Below, one piece after another: positions 45,071-55,975 of a stretch of DNA of 64,000 nucleotides. The position numbers were made by a program, and so were the translations under genes. Position 1 is the first letter of the stretch; each line of letters starts with the position of its first letter. Below the pieces are notes generated by a model. It made no database searches. It saw nothing but the letters and a program-made list of their open reading frames with translations, and was not told the DNA's origin. This stretch comes from Chlamydomonas reinhardtii. Its lineage: Eukaryota; Chlorophyta; Chlorophyceae; Chlamydomonadales; Chlamydomonadaceae. The stretch lies in the NCBI RefSeq assembly GCF_000002595.2, contig NC_057004.1, positions 20,001 to 84,000 on the forward strand, written 5' to 3'.

Positions 45071-48000
45071 ATGCCCTGCACAATGAAGCGCACATACCCT
45101 CTCTTGAGTTATCTTACGCTAGCATTGTTAGGGCTCGTAAGTGCTCGTTCCGAGTTCCTTCCCGCTCGGGTCGCTAACTATCCGCTCGCCGCACGAGGCA
45201 GGGCCGTATTGCAAGCGCACTGTGGGCCACTTTCTGCAGATCTAGTCAAGAAAGTTGCGCGAGACAACACGGTTCTGGTCACAATCGTTGATAAGTTGGT
45301 GTGGCACAGCTTCGGGCCGAGCTATGTAGAAAACATCCAATCAGCTGGTATCACCTACTGGCTGATAGCGGCTCTGGACCCTGAGACTTCCACAGCAATG
45401 GGCGCCCAGGGAATAACGGACCACTGCTTTAATGCGCCGCAAGAGCGTGTAAAGTACAAGGGCAAGGGTGAGGATTATGGCTCCAGCAGTTGTGGGGTTG
45501 GGAGTTGGGGCGCGGGGCGGGAGTTTCCGGGCGTGGAAGGGTTTCCGCCGTATCGACTGACAGCCCTGTACAGGTACTTGCACTGGTGGGGGAAGGACAC
45601 ATGTGTTAGGTGCCGGGCCTGATGTGGCTTTCTTTGTGCGCTGCAGACGCGAACTACCAGTGGGGAGGGCATCACTGGACGCAGACCACGTGGAACAAGG
45701 TGCGGGTGGTGCGCGTGGTGCGCAGGGGTGATCTGACGGGCCGTGATGACCGTCACCTGATGACACTTGCGTTGCAGATGGTTTGCAAGGGCCTGTGGGG
45801 TGTCTATGGTCCGGGAAAGGACCTTGCATGCTTGTGTACCGCCGGGCGGTGCTGTGGTGGTGACCCTGCAGGGTGGAGACCAGCCAGGCTGGACGTGTCC
45901 ATGCACGCGTGCTGCAGTGCATGCCCAGCACGCACTGTGCACTTACTTGCTCACATGCGGGCATGCGCACACGGAGCCACACATCCACTAAAGTCGCGCA
46001 CATGACGCATGTGCTCACGGAATGTCACGCAGGTGCACATCATCAAGGCGGTGTACGAGTTTGGCGTGAACGTGATCCACTCGGATACGGACGTGGTCTG
46101 GTTCGGCGACCCACTGCCATTCTTCCACGAGCGGCTGAGCGGCCCAGTGCACGTCATCATGGCCACGGACGCGGTGGCCACCGGCAACCCCGTGGGCGAC
46201 ATGGGGCTGGAGGTCACGACCAACCCCTTCACCAACATCAACACAGGTCCGCGCGGGAGGGCGGGGGCGGACAGGCGGGGGCAGGCGTCGTTCCTCGCCG
46301 ATATTCGGTCGCTATGCACGTTTCCCGCTAACTCCTGTGCCAGAGTAACCCGAGCGCCCGGCGTTAGGGTAGCCCCGATGACCATGGATACTGGCTGCTA
46401 GCATGACAGCAGTGCAACCCTGGCAGTGTAACAGGAAAGCAGAACAGGGGAAAACGTCCAAAGTCTGCTGGAGCGCAGAGCTGGAGCCTGCACCATGGGA
46501 CGGGGGACGGGACATGGTGGAAAGTGGGTCGAGGCTTTTTTGGATGGGTGCGGCTCACAACAGATACGAGGAGCACAGCGCAGGCGGGATTCAGGCATCA
46601 CCAAGCGCGACTCGGCCGTACATGAAAGCGCTGTCTGGCGCATGCCATGATGCTATGCTATGCACCGTGTCGCCGCCCGATGGTGGTCGCCCACTCACTT
46701 CTTCTCCTACGTGCTGCCGATCCCCCTTGCGCTTGCGCTCGCGCTCGCTTGTACAGGCATCTACTTCATCAAGCAGTACGCGGGCGGGCTGGACATGTTC
46801 AAGGCTTGGCTGGACTGGCAGGACAAGAACATCGGCCACGACCAGGACGGCTTCAACACCATGGCGCGCGGCAGCGGCTTCCGGCACGAGGACAAGCACC
46901 TGCCGCCCGCGGTGCTGCCCAGCGACGCCACCGCCAACCGCTACTTCTACGCGGCCATGCACAACACCACGGGCGTGTCCTTCCTGCCAGCATCCATGTT
47001 CGGCAACACCTACACCTACGTTAACGCGCGGCTGTGGGAGGTGGGGACAGGGACAGGGGGGGGTGCGGCGCTGGGAGGGAGAACTAAGCGGGAGGGGCTG
47101 CGGACTTGCAGGGCGGGTGGTCTGCGGCGTTCTTCACATGCATACGGTACACTGCCGACGTGTTCCATCTTGACATGTATCATGCCCCATGCCTCATGAC
47201 CCCACCTCTTCGCCACCTATCATGTATTTCGCAGAAGCTAAAACACCCGCTGTATGCCATCCATTGGGTGTGGGGTGGGAGCACACTTGAGAGCAAGCGC
47301 CAAAATATGCGCGATGCCATGAAGTTCCACGATGAGCCCGACTACTACACCTCGCCAAACCTGGTCACCTTTGACCTGGACCTGCTGCCGGTGCGTGCAT
47401 GCTGTGTCCAACCTGTGACCTACGATCTGTGCCCGCCCAGCAACACCATGTGTCATAGCGGCTTCAACGCTGCCTGCTCTTGTCAGTGGGATTCGTTGGT
47501 GGCGTTGCGCCATACTGCGCGTGTGTTGGCCTCGCTATCCATGCATGCAGATGCCCGACGACTTTAACGACTGGAAGATGACGGAGGAGATGATCCGCTT
47601 CCACGTCCAAGCCGCCAACTATCAGCTGCAGCAGGCTTACTACGCCTTTGCCATCGCGCTCATTGCCAACCGCACGCTGGTCATGCCGCGGGTACGTACG
47701 CGTGCGGTGGATGGGGCCTGGAGTGCTGGGTGCTGCTCATATGCATTGTGCAGCATACGGTATGTATGGACGAGTGACCCAGTTCGTTGTCGGTCGGGCA
47801 TGCACAAGCACAACGCAAGATGGCGGCTCTGGTGATTCAAGCATTCCCCTGTTTTCAGAGAAATGTAAGCTAGTGTTTCATCGTGCAACTGCTGCAGTTC
47901 CAGTGCTACTGCTCTAAGAACTGGTACCAGACGCAGCAGTGCCGCATCAACTTTGAGAAGGCCACCACCTTCCCCTTCACCTGCGCGCTGAGCCACGTGC

Positions 48001-48923
48001 TGCGTGTGAAGAAGCTGGAGGCCGGGTTTCGGCTGCCCGACAACACCGAGTACAGCGGCCACCGCGTGTTCATCCGCGAGTACTCATTCCTGGACAACCC
48101 CAAGGTGCCGGACAGCCTCAAGGTCAGTACGGTAATGGGCGGCACGCACAGGCATTGACTGGCTGGCTGGCTGGCTGGCTGGCAAGCTGGGTTGATACAG
48201 GTGGTTATTCCTGGGCGGACAGGTTTCATGGCCGCACGCTAGCTGACGTGCACCTCTTACGCCTTCATGGCCTACCCTGCCCTCACCGTTGCTCTCCCGC
48301 ATGTGTCACTCCTGCGTTCCCGCTCATGCAGAAGTCATTTGTGGAGATCGTGCCATCCCAGATGCCGCGCGCCGCCAACCTGGGCGCGGACGAGCTGGTG
48401 GTGTCGGTGGAGCCGGCGCCGCGCGGCTACGGCCAGCGGGTGACTGTGGCGGCGCCGCTGGTGGACCGCGAGCTGCGGCAGGTGCTGGGGCGGTTCAAGG
48501 GCGTGCGTGTGCTGCACTTCCCACAGCCCGCCCGCACGCTGAGCGGCTTCAGCACCTACGCCACCTGGGAGCAGTACGACGCGGAGATTCAGAAGCATGT
48601 GGCCTACTGGTGCTGCCGTACGCCGCCGGATATGCAGGTAGGGCATTAAAATACAGCCTGGAACTATGCGGCAGAGGCGGGGGATGGGAAGTGTGACATT
48701 GCGCTTCTTTGCGCTTCTAAGCGATTGCCTGGCGATTCCTTCTTACCACGGGTCTCTTGCCGCCCACCCGCGCAACCCCGCGCAGTCCATGAACCTGACT
48801 GACAAGGTGCAGCTGGTGGCGCTGCCGCCCGAGCGCTACAAGAACCTGCCGGCGCACGGCGGCAAGAGCTCGTACCTGCACGAGGTGGGGCCAATCCGCC
48901 GCATGCCCGGACAGATATTCTAG
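45071..48923 (+). CDS. GT77 arabinosyltransferase-like protein, XEG113 type (copy B)
   Basis: Nine exons fit in phase: 45071-45467, 45647-45699, 46033-46246, 46757-47040, 47235-47390, 47551-47691, 47898-48122, 48332-48637 and 48786-48923, giving 637 aa. The ATG at 45071 is followed by another at 45083; either leads to a hydrophobic N-terminal signal (PLLSYLTLALLGLVSA). DxD lies at about 168-170 in HSDTDVVW. Domain order matches copy A. Exon 4 joins what are two exons in copies A and C (junction GHDQ/DGFN), so one intron has been lost cleanly. The C-terminus is shorter than in C, ending MPGQIF. Exons 5-8 and the introns between them are almost identical to copy C. TGTAA at 49034 is a likely poly(A) signal. 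Confidence 0.88.
48160..48183. repeat. (TGGC)6 tetranucleotide repeat in intron 7 of copy B
   Basis: Six TGGC units in the intron between exons 7 and 8. The orthologous intron of copy C has twelve. Confidence 0.9.
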
Positions 48924-49033
48924 AGCGGGTCGCAGATGCGTCCGATGGTGATCCCGAGTTACGGACCTGAGGCACGGCCGCACGTCGTGGCTCAAAAATA
49001 TCAGCCTGATGCACACCAGGCGGCAGCACCGCA

Positions 49034-49038
49034 TGTAA
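49034..49038 (+). terminator. TGTAA poly(A) signal candidate for GT77 copy B
   Basis: TGTAA 111 nt after the stop at 48923, well placed for a volvocine 3' end and upstream of the dispersed repeat. Confidence 0.55.
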
Positions 49039-49174
49039 AGCAGGGGAGGTTCAAAGGCGAATGTCTACCCCGTCAATGGACACGCGAAGTCGCGCCTCGC
49101 TCCGGCGCTGATTTTAACCCGCCGCCGATAGGCCTTACTGTGACTGCGTCTCCGGCCTGTACCGTAGTACGTCA

Positions 49175-49522
49175 TGAGCTATCCCCGAGGTACCGTAGTC
49201 TGAGGTTTGAGATGGCTGTTGGCGGGTGATGAGGTGTGGTGTAGGCGTTTGTGCGCAGCAGGATGTATGAGGCGGATGCAACCCCAAACACACCCTGACA
49301 ACACTGTCCGCATCAGTCCGTCAACGAGGAGAGACTGCTTTGGCGGCGGATAGCCCCCATACACCCGACACTGACACCAAGTGTCGAAACGCATAGGGCG
49401 AAGGCGGCCCTGTCGCTGGATGGTGGCTGGCCGCTCCGTGCGGGTGGGGCGCGGCGCCTGGGGGGGGGGGGGCGAGGGCCCCGCTAACCCCGGGCTAAGA
49501 TGAAAAATGCCGCGGTGTTTGT
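49175..49522 (+). repeat. Dispersed repeat, copy 3
   Basis: About 348 bp with the same ordered landmarks as 20681-21047, including TTGGCGGGTGATGAGG, TGTAGGCGTTTGTGCGCAGC, GGATAGCCCCCATACACCC, CCGCTCCGTGCGGGTGGGGC and the GGCGAGGGCCCC block. It lies in the spacer between two GT77 paralogues. Confidence 0.8.
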
Positions 49523-50032
49523 ACCGCTGAGGATTAGCGGTGCGTGCAGGCGCCATGAGTGGATGGCATACTAGCTGCTGCACTAGGTACTGCAGCGGCA
49601 GGATGTTACACGGTGCGAAGCAAGCACTTGCCGCCGTGGTCCTGGCCGTGGTCGGGTCTGCCGCACGGCCTGTGAAATCGCAGAAACCACGACCTGCCAT
49701 CAGCAAACTTCCAACCAGCCAGCAACTTGTCGGTACAGTAACTCCGGCGTTCGACCAGCCATGCACTCCTGCTCTGCCGCTGCAAACTGTTTGCTGTCTG
49801 CTTGGGGTACGGGCGTCAGCTGCACCCTATGGGACCTCGCCAACCTGCCTGAACCCTGTCCCATCACACGACCTGCCATCAGCAGCGCCACCATTGCGGT
49901 CACTAACTACTGTAGTTCCGAACGACTGACTCCTGATCTCCTTCTATCTTATAAAGACAGAGGCTTGGTGCGCCTCACTGCATGTATACATAACATGGCA
50001 AATGTTGACACAACAGAGACCTACTGCTTGTG

Positions 50033-53000
50033 ATGCATCGCATTATAATCATCTGGTCCTTAGCTCTCGCGCTGGGCTTCGCTTCACATCTTCACATTGG
50101 TGCTAATGCTTCCCACCCGCGGCCGCGGCAGCGCCTCCGTGGCGTCGAAGCGCACTCTGTCGCCATTCACGCAGTTGGCATACATTGTGGGTCGCTAACT
50201 TCAGCCCTAGTCAAGAAAGTTGCGCGAGACAACACGCTTCTGGTCACCATCGTCGATAAGTTGGTGTGGCACAGCTTCGGGCCGAGCTATGTAGAAAACA
50301 TCCGGTCAGCCGGTATCACTTACTGGCTGATAGCGGCTCTGGACCCTGAGACTTCCACTGCGATGGGCGCCCAGGGTATCACGGACCACTGCTTCAATGC
50401 GCCCCAGGATCGCATCAATTATAAGGGCTCTGGTGAGCTGTGAGGTTGCTTCGGGCGAAGTGGGTCGGTCAACTATGTATGATTTCGCAGCTCATCGTCA
50501 CAAAATTGCCCACTAGACCAGTGGGCATGAAGCCCACTAGAGCAGTGGGTCGTGCGTAACAAGTAAATTATATATGCGATAAATACATTGATTATGATGC
50601 AAATATATCGTTTTAGTTGCGGGGCGACCAATCGCTGACCACCTGGCCACCAACCCGAGGTCCTGCCGACCTCGCTCGCCCATCGCCCCCCACCCCCCTC
50701 CAAGCCGCAACCTTCTGTCGCCGCAACCTTCTGTCTAGCTTTAGGGACACATGGCGAATGACATACGCCTCAGCGTCAGGCGCCAAGACTGGCAGAGAGG
50801 CTAGGGGACCCTGCCTAGCATGCTGGTGTCAATGCCCCCCCTCCCATTCGGGGCCCACGTCCGCACTCGGAAAGAGCCAAACGTCATCCCGCTACCGCAG
50901 CTTTATACACACAAAGGGACGCATAGGGTGATCGTGGGATAGCATCTGCTGGACAAAGATGAGGAGTGGGGGTGAGAACTGGTCTGGTCTGGGGGTGGAT
51001 ACGGGCAGCATGCCTGCCATACCTAGCCACGGCCCCAGGACCAGGACCCAGGGACCCAGGGACCACCGGGACGTAACCCGATGCCCCAATCCAACACAGC
51101 CCCCAGACTTATGATGGACAGGTAGGTTGCGACCGGCGCGGCAGGAATCCTGCGGGGCTAGTGTGAGATGGGGACCCGGTCTGGGCTGGGGGTTGGGTGG
51201 GTCAAGTGGGGAAAGTTCGGGCAGCATGCTTGCCGTCCCGCAGCCAGAGCCCAAGTGCTCCCCAAGTGCTCCACATGTGCCATATCCATTTCTTAGGCGC
51301 ATTCTCATCGGGAGCGTGGGTCTCTGTCCGGGTGGGCCGTACAGGCCGGTCCAGGGTACGGCACGCATGCTGCCCCCCCCCACCCCCCAGCCCAGTCCGG
51401 TCCCCAGCGCCAGCCCACACCTGCTCCGGCGGGATCCTGCCACCCCACGCACACCCTGCATGCCCCCATATGTGTAGAGGCCTGTGCTAGCTCGGGAGCA
51501 TGGGTCTCTGTCCGGGTGGGCCGTACAGGCCGGTCCAGGGTACGGCACGCATGCTGCCCCCCCCCCCCACCCCCCAGCCCAGTCCGGTCCCCAGCGCCAG
51601 CCCACACCTGCTCCGGCGGGATCCTGCCACCCCACGCACACCCTGCATGCCCCCATATGTGTAGAGGCCTGTGCTAGCTCGGGGGCTTGCGGGGAGCTAC
51701 AGTTGCTTTGGAGTCGGGGGGGGGCGCCAGGGGGGGGCGGGCTGGGACACCGTTGACACTCACAACCCCATCACGTACGGCGGCACCAGGCGCGCCCAGT
51801 GATTTGGGAGAAGGCTTTGGCCAAAATAGATATCGGGGCGTATCTCAGGGCTCGGGGCGATGGGGGTGTGCGTGGGGTTTGGCGTACGTGTGCATGTGGT
51901 GGTGGGGGGGCCGATGGGCGGACCTCGGGTTGGTGGCCAGGTGGTCAGCGATTGCTCGCCCCGCAACTAAAACGATATATTTACATCATAATCAATGTAT
52001 TTATCGCATATATAATTTACTTGTTACGCACGACCCACTGCCTTAGTGGGCTTCATGCCCACTGGTCTAGTGGGCAATTCTGTGTCGGTAAGATGGATTT
52101 CGTGCCGGTGTTCGTGCAGCTGTCGAAGTCGGCACTGCCGGACCCCGTCAGGCAGTTGAGGTCTAGAGCCAAAACCGCATGACCTCCATCTCTTTATAGT
52201 CCGCATGGGAAACAATGCAGGGGGCATGGCATTGACACTTTGACAGGTTCGCAGTGCACCTCAGCTGCATTACTCGCACCCAATGACCCAATGCCCCGCC
52301 GGCATCACGTGTGCGTATGTGTGTGCCTCAGATACTGCATACCACTGGGGCAGCCACCACTGGAAGCTCACGACATGGAATAAGGTCAGTGGCACTGTGG
52401 CAGCACCAGCTAAGCGTCACGAAGGAAGCTAGGCAAACTGTGCATGCCGGAGGAGCTGCTTTGCTTCATTCCGTGTGTACTGATATAGCGTACGATGGGC
52501 GGGCCTGCCAGTGGGCACCCCTTTCACCCCCTCCGCGTGCCCAGGACGCACAGCGCACTTACTTGCTCACATGCACACACGGAATCGCACGCTCACTAAC
52601 ATCGCGCACATTACGCATTTGCTCGCGCAATGTCATGCAGGTGCACATCATCAAGGCGGTGTACGAGTTCGGCGTGAACGTGATCCACTCTGACACGGAC
52701 GTGGTCTGGTTCGGCGACCCGCTGCCATTCTTCCAACAGCAACTGCAGGAGAGACACGGAGGCGACGGCGGCGATGACGGCATCGGCCACAAAGTTCGGG
52801 CGAAGTGGGACGCAGCAGCGTCAGAGGTTGGGGCTGCTGGGGCCACCCCCGCGGCTGCGGACGCGGCTGCGGCAGGGTCGTCGGGCTGGTGGGCGCCGCC
52901 GCATGTGGCGGTGGCCACCGACTCGGTGTCCACTATGAACCGCCGCGGCGACCGCGGCCTGGAGGACAGCCCGCAGCCGTACGCGCCCATCAACACAGGT

Positions 53001-55032
53001 AGGTAGGCGCATCATGGCCAGGGCGACAACCAACAACGCGAGGGTGCATGTTTGGACTGCTAGCTACCGTAGTTCAAGGGTGCGGGCAGGTGGGCGGCCC
53101 CGCCCACAGCGCGGCTCGGGTGCGGACTGACCCGACTGGCCCCAATGCATGCATGGCAAGATCCATGCATAGCAACCAGCCACCACCATGTCAGCACCCA
53201 ACCGCCAGGCCGCCACACCTGCACATGCCAACACGCGTGACACGACCCATGCATTGGCCCGCCCGGTTAGCTCTCCCCCTTCCACAGCTCCATCCACGCA
53301 TCCTCAACCCTATGCACTACACTACACTGCCTGCAGGCATCTATTTCCTGCGGCAGTGGTCGGGCGGGGCGGCATTCCTGGATGAGTGGCTGTCGTGGCA
53401 GGAGCGGGACGTGGGTCACGACCAGGTAGGTGCTGATGCGATTAATGAGGCCGCGGGCGGGAGGGGGGCCGTTCGGAGGACCGAATGATGCCTTCTTTGG
53501 GAGGGGCCGGACGCGAGTGTCGTGCATGGGGGCGGGTGAGGTCAACTGCTGCTGGGCCTTAGGACTACCGCACCCACACACATTTATGCGCCCTCACCTG
53601 TATGTGGGCCTGCCGACACGTGCGTGCACCCACGTACATGCACACACGTGCCCACATATGCACAGGACGGTTTCAACACACTGGCCCGGGGCTTCTTCTT
53701 CCACCGCGACCCCGACCTGCGCCTGCCGGTGTTCCCGGATGCACACACTCGCATAACACTGCCCCGGGGCAGTACCAGCGGCAGCGGCACTAATGATGGC
53801 AGTGAACGGGACGTGGGCGGCGTTGGTGACGGCAACACGACGGGCGAGTGGGCGGCACCGCGCACCTTCCGTGCCGCCTACAGCAACACCACGGGCGTGT
53901 CCTTCCTGCCCGCATCCATGTTCGGCAACACCTACACCTACGTCAATGCGCGGCTGTGGGAGGTGGGAACAGGGACAGGGGGGGGTGCGGGGCTGGGAGG
54001 GAGACCGCAGCGGGAGAGGCTGCGGACTTGCAGGGCGGGTGGTCTGCGGCGGTCTTCACATGCATACGGTACACAGCCGACAGGTGTACCATCCTGACAT
54101 GTATCATGCCCCATGCCTCATGACCCCACCTCTTCGCCACCTATCATGTGTTTCGCAGAAGCTAAAACACCCGCTGTATGCCATCCACTGGGTGTGGGGT
54201 GGGAGCACACTTGAGAGCAAGCGCCAAAATATGCGCGATGCCATGAAGTTCCACGATGAGCCCGACTACTACACCTCGCCAAACCTGGTCACCTTTGACC
54301 TGGACCTGCTGCCGGTGCGTGCATGCCGTACGGTTTGTTGTGCCATGCGAATGATGCGACCAATTCACCCCCATTCACATAATTCACGCCGCCCCTACGT
54401 ACCGCCGCGTGCGCCCCTACTGCTCTGGCGCCCATGGCTCGATGCAGGTGCCGCCCACCTTCAACTCCTGGTTCAGTACCGAGCACATGATCCGCTTCCA
54501 CGTCCAAGCCGCCAATTATCAGCTGCAGCAGGCTTACTACGCCTTTGCCATCGCGCTCATTGCCAACCGCACGCTGGTCATGCCGCGGGTACGTACGCGT
54601 GCGGTGGATGGGGCCTTGAGTGCTGGGTGCTGCTCATATGCATTGTACAGCATACGGCGGTATATATGGACGAGTGACCCTGTTCGTTGTCGGTCGGGCA
54701 TGCACAAGCACAACGCAAGATGGCTGCTCTGGTGATTCAGGCATTCCCCTGTTTTCATCGTGCAACTGCTGCAGTTCCAGTGCTACTGCTCTAAGAACTG
54801 GTACCAGACGCAGCAGTGCCGCATCAACTTTGAGAAGGCCACCACCTTCCCCTTCACCTGCGCGCTGAGCCACGTGCTGCGTGTGAAGAAGCTGGAGGCC
54901 GGGTTCCGGCTGCCCGACAACACCGAGTACAGCGGCCACCGCGTGTTCATCCGCGAGTACTCATTCCTGGACAACCCCAAGGTGCCGGACAGCCTCAAGG
55001 TCAGTACGGTAATGGGCGGCATGCACAGGCGT

Positions 55033-55087
<55 letters not shown>

Positions 55088-55975
55088 GTTAATACGGGTG
55101 GTTACTTGTGGGCGGATGATGGTTTCTTTGCCGCACGCTAGCTGACGTGCACCTCACACGCCTCCATGGCCGGCCCTGGCCTCACCGTTGCTCGACCGCC
55201 TGTTGCACTCCTGCGTCCCCGCTCATGCAGAAGTCATTTGTGGAGATCGTGCCATCCCAGATGCCGCGCGCCGCCAACCTGGGCGCGGACGAGCTGGTGG
55301 TGTCGGTGGAGCCGGCGCCGCGCGGCTACGGCCAGCGGGTGACTGTGGCGGCGCCGCTGGTGGACCGCGAGCTGCGGCAGGTGCTGGGGCGGTTCAAGGG
55401 CGTGCGCGTGCTGCACTTCCCACAGCCCGCCCGCACGCTGAGCGGCTTCAGCACCTACGCCACCTGGGAGCAGTACGACGCGGAGATTCAGAAGCACGTG
55501 GCCTACTGGTGCTGCCGGGCACCAGGCGACATGAGGGTCGGTCTGCTCCTGTTGTGGTCGGGAGGCAAGACGTAGAGGTTGCTTCCCCAGTCATGTGTCT
55601 CTGAGGGATGTTGCGGGTGGTACACACTGCTGCTTTCATATTCCAGGGGTGCCTTGATTGCTGTGTCACACGCCCACGCCTCCTTGTGACCTTATGCCGC
55701 AGGCCTACAATCTGACGGAGCGGCTGCAGCTGGTGGCGCTGCCGCCCGAGCGCTACAAGAGCCTGCCGGCGCTGACAGCAGCCGGCGATCCCACAGGGGC
55801 TCCGGCGCCCGGCAGCAGCAGCTACCTGCATGAGGCACCGCCGCTGCCGCCCCGGGCCGCGGGCGGTCGGCCCTGGTGCGACGGCGTGGTGGCCAGGCAT
55901 GTGGCGAGGCATGGGCGGGCGGAGGGGCGGCTGGGCGAGCTGCTGCAGTGCATTGGGGACGATGCGGGCGGCTGA
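50033..55975 (+). CDS. GT77 arabinosyltransferase-like protein, XEG113 type (copy C)
   Basis: Ten exons fit in phase: 50033-50432, 52332-52384, 52641-52998, 53337-53425, 53666-53962, 54159-54314, 54448-54588, 54775-54999, 55231-55536 and 55703-55975, giving 765 aa. Intron 1 is 1.9 kb because it holds a DNA transposon (50488-52095). The signal peptide is MHRIIIIWSLALALGFASH. DxD lies at about 169-171. Two low-complexity insertions distinguish it from A and B: an about 50-residue Gly/Asp/Ala-rich one right after PLPFFQQQ, and one with a RGSTSGSGTNDGS-like linker before TTGVSFLPASMFG. The C-terminus is longer than in B and ends in an Arg/Gly-rich tail. Exons 6-9 with their introns are nearly identical to copy B. 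The open frame is intact, so the transposon has not destroyed it, provided intron 1 is still spliced. Confidence 0.86.
50488..52095. mobile_element. Non-autonomous DNA transposon with long terminal inverted repeats
   Basis: About 1.6 kb in intron 1 of GT77 copy C. Left and right ends are inverted copies for about 170-200 bp, including AATTGCCCACTAGACCAGTG, GTAACAAGTAAATTATATAT and ACCTGGCCACCAACCCGAGG in both arms. The outermost about 16 bp are less well matched, and the element begins with CA. GATTTCG occurs directly outside both ends (50481-50487 and 52096-52102) and is a likely target-site duplication of 7, perhaps 8, bp. The subterminal 100 bp are A/T-rich, the interior GC-rich. No transposase frame is present, so it must have been moved in trans. 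A hAT- or Mutator-like origin is possible from ends and duplication length, but the superfamily is not proven. Confidence 0.85.
51317..51684. repeat. 184-bp tandem duplication inside the transposon
   Basis: TGGGTCTCTGTCCGGGTGGG begins at 51317 and again at 51501, and the following about 180 bp are nearly identical, differing mainly in the length of a poly-C run. Related GGGCAGCATGC(T/C)TGCCGT sequence near 51010 and 51220 occurs in inverted orientation relative to this block, so the interior is built of rearranged copies of one segment. Confidence 0.85.
55037..55084. repeat. (TGGC)12 tetranucleotide repeat in intron 8 of copy C
   Basis: Twelve TGGC units, twice the number at the same place in copy B. 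The flanking intron is otherwise nearly the same, so this is a recent length change after the copies separated or were homogenised. Confidence 0.9.

Larger units (their letters stand above)
48924..50032. other. Spacer between GT77 copies B and C
   Basis: Contains the presumed 3' end of copy B, dispersed repeat copy 3 (49175-49522), and an unassigned stretch 49530-49930 with a short internal direct repeat (ACGACCTGCCATCAGCA near 49688 and 49867). CTTATAAAGAC near 49948 lies about 85 bp before the ATG of copy C and could be its TATA box. Confidence 0.5.

Noticed and set aside
50892-51656. Minus-strand 254-codon frame in the transposon as a transposase
   Set aside because: The frame is made of the internal tandem and inverted repeats, is Gly/Trp/Pro-rich, and shows no catalytic motif.
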